DNA of 64,000 nucleotides from JAQIBY01 sp034658655. Lineage in GTDB: Bacteria > Bacteroidota > Bacteroidia > Bacteroidales > ML635J-15. The notes beneath the pieces were generated by a model. The model was given only the letters and a program-made list of their open reading frames with translations, did no database searches and was not told the origin of the DNA. The stretch is taken from positions 1 through 64,000 of the forward strand of contig JAYEFQ010000079.1 in the NCBI GenBank assembly GCA_034658655.1, written 5' to 3'. The translations under genes and the position numbers were made by a program. Of the stretch, positions 44,263 to 51,822 are shown piece by piece; position 1 is the stretch's first letter, and the number at the start of each line of letters is the position of its first letter.

Positions 44263-46173
44263 ATGAAACAAATTGCTCTTATTGCATTACTGATAACCAG
44301 ACTAACTGCATTTTCACAATGGAGTAACCCCGAAATTAATCAATGGAAATCTCAAGCCGACGACCGACTAATAACACTGCACCGAGCAGCCGATGATTAC
44401 GATGTGAAATTTTATTTTCTCGATTTAGTGATGGATGATCAGTCAAAATACGTTGAAGGTACTGTACAAATTGATTTAGAAATAACAAATCCAGAAGCAT
44501 CAGCCATTGAACTTGATTTTGATAATATCATGATTGCCGATGAAGTACGGTTAAATGGAATTTCAACCTCATATACACACAACAACGACCTAATTAACAT
44601 CTCATTAGACAGAAATAAAAGCAGACAAATACTTACGATTGAAATTGATTATCACGGCACACCACCTTACGGAATGTTTAATCGGTACAATAGTGATTGG
44701 GATGTAAAAACCACTTTTTCACTGTCTGAGCCTTTTGATGCTATGGGTTGGTTTCCTGTAAAACAGGATTTAACCGACAAAGCCGATTCCTCTTGGGTTT
44801 TCATCACCGTTCCCGATCATCTAATGGCAGGTTCAAATGGTTTGCTGACAGCGGTTATTGATAATGGTGACGGAACAGAAACATATCAATGGAAATCAAA
44901 TTATCCCATTGATTACTATTTGATTTCAGTAGCAATTGGTGAGTACATGGATGCCCCAATTTATGCTCATCCTACCCAAATTGAAGATTCTATATTAATT
45001 CAAAATTTTGTGTATAATGTGGATGGATATTTTGCTGCAAATGAATGGAGTATGAACCAGACCATTCCAATTATGGAGGCCTTTTGTGATGTGCTCGGGA
45101 TCTATCCTCATCATGAGGAAAAATACGGACATTGTATTGTTGAATTAAACGGTGGCATGGAACATCAGACAATGACAAGTATCCGTGATTTTGGATTTTC
45201 ATTGGTTGCCCACGAAATGGGACATTCCTGGTTCGGAAACTATGTTACCTGTGCAACTTGGCAAGATATCTGGATAAATGAGGGTTTTGCAGTTTACACA
45301 GAAATAATTGCGAATGAGGCATTGTCGAGTGAAACAACACAACGAGAATATTTAGAGTTTTCGATGAATTATGCAAAGTATAATGATGAAGGTTCTGTAT
45401 ATGTGCCGATTGAGGAAGCAACAAATGTTGGACGGATTTTTGATTATTATTTGACTTACAAAAAAGGTGGAATGTTAGTGCATATGATTCGCTATTTAGT
45501 TGATAATGACGAGTTATTTTATCAAACATTGCAAACATTTTTATCAAGCTATGCCAATTCTACAGCAACTGGTGAAGATTTTCGTGCTGTCTTAGAAGCT
45601 GAAACAGAGATGAATTTTGAAAATTTCTTTAATGAATGGTATTACGGCGAAGGATATCCAACGTATAGTGTAAACTGGTATCAGCACGATAATGTTTTGT
45701 ATCTTGAATCACAACAAACTACCAGCTCAAATGTGACAAATTTATTTACAATTCCGCTTGAATACCGTTTGTATTTTGCAGGTGGCGATAGTTTAGATAT
45801 TCGTTTAGCGAATGATGCTCCCACAACAATTCATGAAATTACAGAGTCTCGCACTGTTGTTGATATTGCTGTCGATCCAGATTTGTGGGTTGTTTGTGAT
45901 GCCACGGCGCAATTTGTTCAAAATATCCCAACTCAAGACATTCATGTAAATATTTATCCGAACCCAACTGAAGAGATGGTTTATGTCAAACTTGGAAATG
46001 TGCAGGATTACACCGTTTCACTTTTTAATATGCAAGGTAAATTATTGTTCGAACAAAAAATTAATGAATTTTATTTCACGCTTAATTTGCAAGATTATCC
46101 TTCAGGTATATATCAAATGAAAATATCAGATGTCAAAGGAAATTACATTCAGAAAAAATTGGTAAAACTTTGA
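44263..46173 (+). CDS. M1 family aminopeptidase with T9SS sorting domain
   Basis: 636 residues. Signal peptide (1-18). M1 N-terminal beta domain (about 45-235), then the metallopeptidase domain with HExxH-x18-E: His317, Glu318, His321, Glu340 (VAHEMGHSWFGN ... NEGFAVYTE). The exopeptidase loop, GxMEN in classical members, reads ELNGGMEHQTM, so the last residue is His instead of Asn. Residues about 555-636 form a T9SS sorting domain (IYPNPTEEMVYVKLG, then SLFNMQGKLLF, then YPSGIYQMKI). It should trim N-terminal amino acids from peptides outside the cell. Co-transcribed with the BNR/PKD gene 2 bases upstream. Confidence 0.92.
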   Translation: MKQIALIALLITRLTAFSQWSNPEINQWKSQADDRLITLHRAADDYDVKFYFLDLVMDDQSKYVEGTVQIDLEITNPEASAIELDFDNIMIADEVRLNGISTSYTHNNDLINISLDRNKSRQILTIEIDYHGTPPYGMFNRYNSDWDVKTTFSLSEPFDAMGWFPVKQDLTDKADSSWVFITVPDHLMAGSNGLLTAVIDNGDGTETYQWKSNYPIDYYLISVAIGEYMDAPIYAHPTQIEDSILIQNFVYNVDGYFAANEWSMNQTIPIMEAFCDVLGIYPHHEEKYGHCIVELNGGMEHQTMTSIRDFGFSLVAHEMGHSWFGNYVTCATWQDIWINEGFAVYTEIIANEALSSETTQREYLEFSMNYAKYNDEGSVYVPIEEATNVGRIFDYYLTYKKGGMLVHMIRYLVDNDELFYQTLQTFLSSYANSTATGEDFRAVLEAETEMNFENFFNEWYYGEGYPTYSVNWYQHDNVLYLESQQTTSSNVTNLFTIPLEYRLYFAGGDSLDIRLANDAPTTIHEITESRTVVDIAVDPDLWVVCDATAQFVQNIPTQDIHVNIYPNPTEEMVYVKLGNVQDYTVSLFNMQGKLLFEQKINEFYFTLNLQDYPSGIYQMKISDVKGNYIQKKLVKL

Positions 46174-46270
46174 TATTATAACTGAGACGAGTATAAAAAG
46201 TAGAAAGTTTATAAAGTCAAAAAAGGGAAACTGGTCAAAAAGCTCATTATCAAATAACTTCTTCTCCGCT

Positions 46271-47518
46271 ATGAACAATATCAATAAATCATATAAGTCT
46301 TTTTTACTGATTTGCTTGTTATTCATCTTTGTAAATCCTTTGCAGGCATGTACAACATTCCTGATATCAGGAAAATATACCAAAAATGGTAAGCCCCTTC
46401 TGTTTAAAAACCGTGACACCGGATGCATGAATAATGCACTAGTACTATTTGAAGACGGGAAATACAAATACATTGCTATGGTCAATGGCAATAAAAACTG
46501 GGATAAGGAAGTCTGGGGCGGATACAATGAAACAGGATTTGCCATTGTCAATACCGCTGCTTATAACAACAATACAGGAGACACAACAGAACTCAAAGAC
46601 CAGGAAGGCGTAGTAATGAAAATGGCGCTGCAATATTGCAATACCCTGCAGGATTTTGAACGCCTGCTTGATACCCTGAATAAGCCCATGGGTGTAGATT
46701 CCAACTTTGGTGTGATTGATGCATACGGTGGTGCAGCATACTATGAAACCGGGAATTACAATTATAAAAAATTTGATGCCAACAACCCTGATGTTGCGCC
46801 TCATGGGTTTTTGGTCAGAACCAATTTTTCCGTGAGTGGCGATACCACTGAAGGGTATGGATTTATACGCTACAATACTGCTTTCAAGGCGCTCAATGAA
46901 GGACTTAAGCACAACCTGTTGAGCCCGCAATATGCGTTTGATAAGCTTTCACGCAACCTTTATCATTCCCTGACAGAAACAAGTCTGCGGGATGATATCC
47001 CGGTATCACGGGATACACGTGACCTCCGGTTTTTTATCGATTACATTCCACGGGTATCTACGTCTGCAGCCATGCTGATTGTGGGAACAAAAAACGAAAA
47101 ACACGCAGATGAAGCCATGATGTGGACAGTGCTAGGCTCCCCGCTGTGTTCTGTGGCGGTGCCGGTATGGTTGTCAGCAGGGAAGCCATTACCACGTGTT
47201 TTGGATATGAACGACAGCCTCAGAGCACCACTCTGCAATGCTGCTTTGACATTAAAACAAGATTGTTTCCCTGTGACCCGGGGCAGTGGGAAAAAATACA
47301 TAAACCTTTCTGCGGTAATAAATCAGGAACAAACAGGGTATTTGCAATTGTTGAAACCTGTTGAAAACACCATTTTCGAAAAAACTGAAAAGCTTTGTGT
47401 TCACATAGCCAACGGAACCAAATCATATAATGACATTCAGGCATTTTACACCTGGGCAGATAAATATCTGAACAACTTTTACAAGGAAAAATTCAATTGT
47501 ACCCTTTTAAAAAAATAA
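46271..47518 (+). CDS. Secreted Ntn-hydrolase, linear amide C-N hydrolase/acyltransferase-like
   Basis: 415 residues. A signal peptide ends LQA, which leaves Cys27 (ACTTFLISG) at the new N-terminus, the arrangement of Ntn-hydrolases of the choloylglycine hydrolase/penicillin acylase and isopenicillin N-acyltransferase type. GKPLLFKNRDTG follows (Arg near the nucleophile) and WGGYNETGFAIVNTA is the second family motif. Substrate unknown: bile-acid-like conjugates, N-acyl amino acids or beta-lactams are family options. Base use differs from its neighbours: the 60 bases at 46981-47040 hold 30 G/C, against 21 for 44281-44340. No promoter was seen. Possible recent acquisition. Confidence 0.75.
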   Translation: MNNINKSYKSFLLICLLFIFVNPLQACTTFLISGKYTKNGKPLLFKNRDTGCMNNALVLFEDGKYKYIAMVNGNKNWDKEVWGGYNETGFAIVNTAAYNNNTGDTTELKDQEGVVMKMALQYCNTLQDFERLLDTLNKPMGVDSNFGVIDAYGGAAYYETGNYNYKKFDANNPDVAPHGFLVRTNFSVSGDTTEGYGFIRYNTAFKALNEGLKHNLLSPQYAFDKLSRNLYHSLTETSLRDDIPVSRDTRDLRFFIDYIPRVSTSAAMLIVGTKNEKHADEAMMWTVLGSPLCSVAVPVWLSAGKPLPRVLDMNDSLRAPLCNAALTLKQDCFPVTRGSGKKYINLSAVINQEQTGYLQLLKPVENTIFEKTEKLCVHIANGTKSYNDIQAFYTWADKYLNNFYKEKFNCTLLKK

Positions 47519-47867
47519 GATTGACAAAATAAGCGATGTTATACCGGAATTTTTGATTTTAAAGTGGTATCATAAGTAATTCAGCTTATAATATCCGGAG
47601 AGCATGCCAAATAGATGTTTTTTATTGTTTTCTAAAACTTTAAAGAAAAAATGACGATTCTAAACATTGCAATGCTATTTATGCTCTAATTTATAAAAAC
47701 ATTATTTAGAAATAAAAAAAAACAAAGACAAATCGATTCAGTCTTTCAGTAGGTTAATCATGCTATTTAGACTAAATACAAATTACAAATATTCGCTCTT
47801 TTTTGTTTCGCTATTTAAGAAAGTAAAATTAAGTTTGTACTGAATAGTAACTAAAAATTTAAATACT
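47519..47867. other. Intergenic region before the ferredoxin gene
   Basis: 349 bases with no open frame over about 20 codons. Contents are A/T-rich, with a promoter -7 element near the end (47830-47837) listed separately. No tRNA, riboswitch-like fold or terminator was recognised. Confidence 0.5.
47830..47837 (+). promoter_or_regulatory. Promoter -7 element (TAAGTTTG)
   Basis: Exact TAnnTTTG, 30 bases before the ferredoxin ATG. A TTTTG at 47801-47805 is 24 bases upstream, longer than usual. Confidence 0.5.
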
Positions 47868-48038
47868 ATGGCTTACGTAATTAATGATGATTGTACTGCA
47901 TGTGGAACATGCTTAGACGAATGTCCAGTAGAGGCGATTTCAGAAGGAGATATTTATGTAATTGATCCAGACGTTTGCACTGATTGTGGTGCTTGCGCTG
48001 ATGTTTGCCCGGTAGAAGCAATTCACCCGGAAGACTAG
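47868..48038 (+). CDS. 2[4Fe-4S] ferredoxin
   Basis: A 56-residue gene with ATG at 47868 and TAG at 48036-48038. The two cluster motifs are complete: Cys9, Cys12, Cys15, Cys19 (CTACGTCLDECP) and Cys37, Cys40, Cys43, Cys47 (CTDCGACADVCP). This is the clostridial type that carries electrons at low potential in the cytoplasm, for example between pyruvate:ferredoxin oxidoreductase and hydrogenase. It has its own promoter and terminator. hydF follows 177 bases later, which fits a link to [FeFe] hydrogenase. Confidence 0.95.
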   Translation: MAYVINDDCTACGTCLDECPVEAISEGDIYVIDPDVCTDCGACADVCPVEAIHPED

Positions 48039-48060
48039 TACAGTCAATAAAGAAAATCAA

Positions 48061-48093
48061 AAAGCTGCTTTCCAACGGGAAGTGGCTTTTTTT
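48061..48093 (+). terminator. Rho-independent terminator
   Basis: An imperfect hairpin (AAGCTGCTTTCC pairing with GGAAGTGGCTT, one bulge and mismatches) followed by a run of seven T residues, 22 bases after the ferredoxin stop. Confidence 0.75.
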
Positions 48094-48178
48094 ATCTTAT
48101 GCTAAAAATTAGCATTATTCTACCGTTTCATAATGCTCATTATCTCAAATTAAAATTCCCGATATAAATATTATTGTA

Positions 48179-48186
48179 TATTTTTG
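48179..48186 (+). promoter_or_regulatory. Promoter -7 element (TATTTTTG)
   Basis: Exact TAnnTTTG, 29 bases before the ATG of hydF at 48216. It lies inside the longer open frame and supports the downstream start. Confidence 0.5.
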
Positions 48187-48215
48187 TTATCAGGTTAATC
48201 ATTGAATTTGGATTT

Positions 48216-49454
48216 ATGGCTATTGGTGAAAAAGGAAGAGAAAACAAAGTTCACATTGGAATATACGGGCGACGTAATAATGGAAAATCATCCCTAATTA
48301 ATTCACTTGCAGGGCAGAAAATTTCTATTGTCAGTGATGTTCCAGGAACAACAACCGATCTGGTAAAAAAATCTTTTGAAATTACGGGTTTCGGCCCAGT
48401 AATACTAATAGATACAGCCGGAATTGATGATGTTGGAAAATTGGGAAATATGAGAATTGAAAAATCTTTTGATTCTCTAAAACTCATCGACTTAGCATTG
48501 CTTATAATCACCAATAATGAGATAAAAAGTCCTGAAAATTTGATGATTAAAGCCTTTAAAAAAGCAGAGATTCCTTTCATTCTTATACATAATAAATCAG
48601 ATATTCAGCCACTAAGCTCTGAATTAAGTCAAGAAGTCTCGAAAACATTAAATCTTAAAATCATTGAATATAGCTGTTTTAAAGACGAAATCGGGAAAGA
48701 AAATCTAATTCGTGAAATAAAACAAAGCATCCCAGAATCAGCAATGGAAACTCCAACGCTGATTGGCGATTTAATTCAATATGGCGATATTGTTTTATTG
48801 ATTACCCCCATTGACATTGAAGCACCTGAAGGTCGGTTAATCCTACCCCAAGTTCAGGCAATTCGAGATATATTAGACAATGATGCTGTGGCAATCGTTC
48901 TAAAAGAGCGTGAAGTGGATGCTTTTTTAAGAAAAACAGGGATAAAACCTGCACTCGCAGTTACTGACAGCCAGATTTTCCTAAAAGCAGATGCATCTAT
49001 TCCTGCAGATATTCCTTTAACGGGATTTTCTATCATGTTAGCACGCTTTAAAGGCGACTTCAATGCATATCTACAAGGAACTCCTAAAATTTCCGAACTA
49101 CAAAACGGTGATAAAATCTTACTTTTGGAATCGTGCACCCATCATGTTGCTTGTGATGATATTGGCAGAATAAAAATTCCACGTTGGATTGCAAATTTCA
49201 CAGGCAAAAAGTTAGATTTTGTCGTTGTCTCAGGCTTGGATAATGTGCCAGGAAAAATCACAGATTATGCATTGATAATTCAATGCGGGGGTTGTGTTAT
49301 TACCCGACGACAATTAATCAACAGGATACAACCCGCAATTAAGGCTGGTGTACCAATTACAAATTACGGAATGGCGATTGCCTGGGTTCAAGGAATTTAC
49401 GAACGGGCCATTTCGCCTTTTACCGGTATCGCAGGACGTGAGGATTATTTATAA
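48216..49454 (+). CDS. hydF: [FeFe] hydrogenase H-cluster maturation GTPase HydF
   Basis: 412 residues from the ATG at 48216; an upstream TTG start would add a non-family leader. GTPase domain: G1 GRRNNGKS (18-25), G3 DTAG (66-69), G4 NKSD (126-129). A middle dimerisation domain follows. The C-terminal cluster domain carries ESCTHHVACDDIGR (Cys307, His309) and IQCGGC (Cys357, Cys360), the family's C-x-H ... C-x-x-C ligands for a [4Fe-4S] cluster. HydF is the scaffold that receives the 2Fe unit made by HydE and HydG and delivers it to HydA. Those genes are not in the window, but their presence elsewhere is implied. Confidence 0.95.
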   Translation: MAIGEKGRENKVHIGIYGRRNNGKSSLINSLAGQKISIVSDVPGTTTDLVKKSFEITGFGPVILIDTAGIDDVGKLGNMRIEKSFDSLKLIDLALLIITNNEIKSPENLMIKAFKKAEIPFILIHNKSDIQPLSSELSQEVSKTLNLKIIEYSCFKDEIGKENLIREIKQSIPESAMETPTLIGDLIQYGDIVLLITPIDIEAPEGRLILPQVQAIRDILDNDAVAIVLKEREVDAFLRKTGIKPALAVTDSQIFLKADASIPADIPLTGFSIMLARFKGDFNAYLQGTPKISELQNGDKILLLESCTHHVACDDIGRIKIPRWIANFTGKKLDFVVVSGLDNVPGKITDYALIIQCGGCVITRRQLINRIQPAIKAGVPITNYGMAIAWVQGIYERAISPFTGIAGREDYL

Positions 49455-49471
49455 AACGATAAATATGCAGG

Positions 49472-50188
49472 CTAACCTATTCGTCTCGCTTTTAGTTGTG
49501 CATTAAGGGCTTCATGATTCCCGCCGCAAACTTCATTAAGCTTTTCGTAAAATGCTTGACCATGATTTTTGTGTATGGTATGGCAAAGCTCGTGCAAAAT
49601 AACATAATCTATCAATTCATCAGGAAGTTGCATTATGTGTAGCGAGAAATTTAAGTTGTTTATACTGGAGCAAGATCCCCAACGAGTTTTTGCTGACGTA
49701 ATTTTTACATCTCGCCATTTGAAATTATGTTTCTTTGCTAATTCATTAACCCGATACGGAATATACATTTTCGCATCATTACGAATTACGGATTCAATAA
49801 AGTGAAAAATCATCGACTGGATTTCTTCTGCCTTAATATCGAAGGTTTTTGGAATATATAACTTTGTGCTAGCTTCACCAGTAGTATAATGCACCTCGTT
49901 TTTTTCAGTTTGATGCAAAGTGATTTTTGTGCTACGAGTAGAAATATGCGTGTCAAAGTCAAAATATTTTCTCTTAGGCAATTGAGTTTTCAACTGTTTT
50001 TGCGCAGCAAGAATTTTTGCTTTTATCCTATTTAACAATATAGATTCTACCTCTTTATAACTGCCATGCGGAGGAATGCTGACATGTACGGTGCCATCTT
50101 GAAGTACTTTAAAGTTATAATTTCTTTTTGCTCGACCGTTTTTAGTCATTTTAACCAAGCCGATCTCGTCAAGAAAAACTTCATGCAT
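49472..50188 (-). CDS. YgjP-type M48-like metallopeptidase (PF01863)
   Basis: 238 residues, no signal peptide. The zinc motif HExxH is HELCHTIHKNHG (about 199-210). Before it come the family motifs KWRDVKITSAKTRWGSCSS and NLNFSLHIMQLP. The N-terminal half has beta strands (IGLVKMTKNGRAKRNYNFKVL, interrupted by turns). YgjP-like proteins are cytoplasmic predicted proteases, often linked to restriction-modification loci or DNA metabolism; the substrate is unknown. It follows a small conserved gene by 8 bases and is probably co-transcribed with it. Confidence 0.88.
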   Translation of the reverse strand: MHEVFLDEIGLVKMTKNGRAKRNYNFKVLQDGTVHVSIPPHGSYKEVESILLNRIKAKILAAQKQLKTQLPKRKYFDFDTHISTRSTKITLHQTEKNEVHYTTGEASTKLYIPKTFDIKAEEIQSMIFHFIESVIRNDAKMYIPYRVNELAKKHNFKWRDVKITSAKTRWGSCSSINNLNFSLHIMQLPDELIDYVILHELCHTIHKNHGQAFYEKLNEVCGGNHEALNAQLKARRIG

Positions 50189-50196
50189 GTTTGACC

Positions 50197-50478
50197 TTAT
50201 TTTACGACTTCACTCAGTTTTTTAAATGAGCTATCTGTCGCTATATACATGTCTTTTTCAATGTCTTTAAAGGCTGATTTTTTCTCTTTGGCATCTTGAA
50301 TTTTGCGCGCCTCGTTGATGCGAGTGACTATGTCTGAATGATTATTCATCGTTTCATGCATCAAATCATCAACGGATTCGCTTTTATCATCGTTCATCAA
50401 TTTTGCAATCATACAATCTGTCAGTACTTCGTAGGTTAACCATTTCAGGTCTTTTTTCAAATCACGGATATTAGCCAT
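50197..50478 (-). CDS. Small conserved-type hypothetical protein
   Basis: 93 residues from the ATG at 50478 (MANIRDLKKDLKWL); an ATG six codons upstream is possible. The sequence is charged and mainly helical, with no signal peptide or cysteine pair (one Cys). The opening M-A-N-I-x-D-L-K-K-D resembles, from memory, small Bacteroidota proteins of unknown role. The gene sits 8 bases before the YgjP-like peptidase gene, so it could be a partner or regulator of it, but nothing in the sequence proves this. Confidence 0.7.
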   Translation of the reverse strand: MANIRDLKKDLKWLTYEVLTDCMIAKLMNDDKSESVDDLMHETMNNHSDIVTRINEARKIQDAKEKKSAFKDIEKDMYIATDSSFKKLSEVVK

Positions 50479-50634
50479 AGCTTTAAATATTTTCAATATT
50501 ATTTCGACTTCAAATTTAATGTTTTTTATTCAGTCAGCAAGCGTCAACAAAAAATAATCACTTTGTTTTGTAATTAATAAATGGGATAATATGCACATCC
50601 GTAAAAATACAGAATGCAGTAAATCATTTTTTTG

Positions 50635-50642
50635 TATATTTG
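50635..50642 (+). promoter_or_regulatory. Promoter -7 element (TATATTTG)
   Basis: Exact TAnnTTTG, 60 bases before the ATG of the PorV-like gene. No well-placed TTG upstream. Confidence 0.5.
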
Positions 50643-50702
50643 ATTAGTTAAAAAACATCCGATATTGGCTTAGTTTGTTTAGCTTTAACGATACTAATAG
50701 AA

Positions 50703-51821
50703 ATGAAATCTAAAGGAGTCATATTCGCTGCATTTTTGCTTGCCTGCTGGTCTGCATTTGGACAAACTGTGCCGAAATACTCCAACGAGTTTTTAAATAT
50801 TGGTGTTGGGGCGCGGGCATTAAGCATGTCAGGGGCGGTTAGTGCAAGTTCTGATGATATTACCGGAATATATTGGAATCCTGCCTCATTAACAGGCTTG
50901 AACAATGACATGGAGCTGGGTTTAATGCATGCTGAATATTTTGCAGGAGTTGCATCGTATGACTTTGGCGGTATTGCCTATCGTGTGGACGATAAAAATG
51001 TCATCGGTGGCGGTTTTGTTCGTTTTGGTGTGGATGATATTCCCAACACACTGGATTTAATTGATAGCGACGGAAATATTCGTTACGACCGATTATCTTC
51101 TTTTTCAGCATCAGATATCGCCGTGTTTTTATCTTACGCTCGTCAGTTAGACAACGAAAATTTGAGTGTCGGCGGAAATGTTAAGTTGATTCGACGTATT
51201 GCCGGTGATTTTGGCGGTTCTTGGGGATTTGGTTTTGATGTTTCAGGACGATATCAACAAGAAAACTGGATATTTGCATTGACAGCCCGCGATGTAACTT
51301 CCACATTTAATGCTTGGACATTTAACACAGATTTATTGCGTGAAACTTGGTCGCAAACCGGAAATGAACTACCGGAAAACTCAATGGAAATAACGCTGCC
51401 AAGTTTAACCCTTGCTGCAGCAAATCAGTTTCCTATTTACAAGAAATTTTCAGGCCTTACCGCACTCGATTTATTCACAACCTATGATGGAAAACGAAAC
51501 ACACTCATAAAATCAAATTTTATTAGTATTGAACCACGTGCAGGATTAGAATTAGGATATAATTCCAAAGTATTTTTGCGTGCCGGTGTAGGAAATATTC
51601 AGGAAATTCCGCTTGCCGATGGAGAGCGCGAATATCGTGTGCAAATAAACCTTGGTGCTGGCATACAATTTCGAGGATTAAGTATTGATTATGCCTTATC
51701 AAATTTGGGGAGCGATGAAAATTTTTATTCCCATGTTTTTAGTTTGCGATATCGTTTTAGCACTAAACAATCAGCCAAAAAACCAGATACAAACAGTCGT
51801 TTAGAAATTGAATCAATTTAA
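50703..51821 (+). CDS. PorV/PorQ family outer membrane protein
   Basis: 372 residues. Signal peptide (ends SAFGQ, 21). The mature part starts KYSNEFLNIGVGARALSMSGAVSASSDDITGIYWNPASL, split here as GVGARALSMSG and DDITGIYWNPASL, the hallmark of PorV/PorQ and related FadL-fold barrels. Amphipathic strands with a C-terminal SLRYRFS end support an outer-membrane beta barrel. PorV carries T9SS cargo from the translocon to the PorU sortase; PorQ works with PorZ. The 1-base gap to the PorU2-like gene favours a PorV-like role. Which of the two it is cannot be settled by eye. Confidence 0.85.
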   Translation: MKSKGVIFAAFLLACWSAFGQTVPKYSNEFLNIGVGARALSMSGAVSASSDDITGIYWNPASLTGLNNDMELGLMHAEYFAGVASYDFGGIAYRVDDKNVIGGGFVRFGVDDIPNTLDLIDSDGNIRYDRLSSFSASDIAVFLSYARQLDNENLSVGGNVKLIRRIAGDFGGSWGFGFDVSGRYQQENWIFALTARDVTSTFNAWTFNTDLLRETWSQTGNELPENSMEITLPSLTLAAANQFPIYKKFSGLTALDLFTTYDGKRNTLIKSNFISIEPRAGLELGYNSKVFLRAGVGNIQEIPLADGEREYRVQINLGAGIQFRGLSIDYALSNLGSDENFYSHVFSLRYRFSTKQSAKKPDTNSRLEIESI

Positions 51822-51822
51822 A

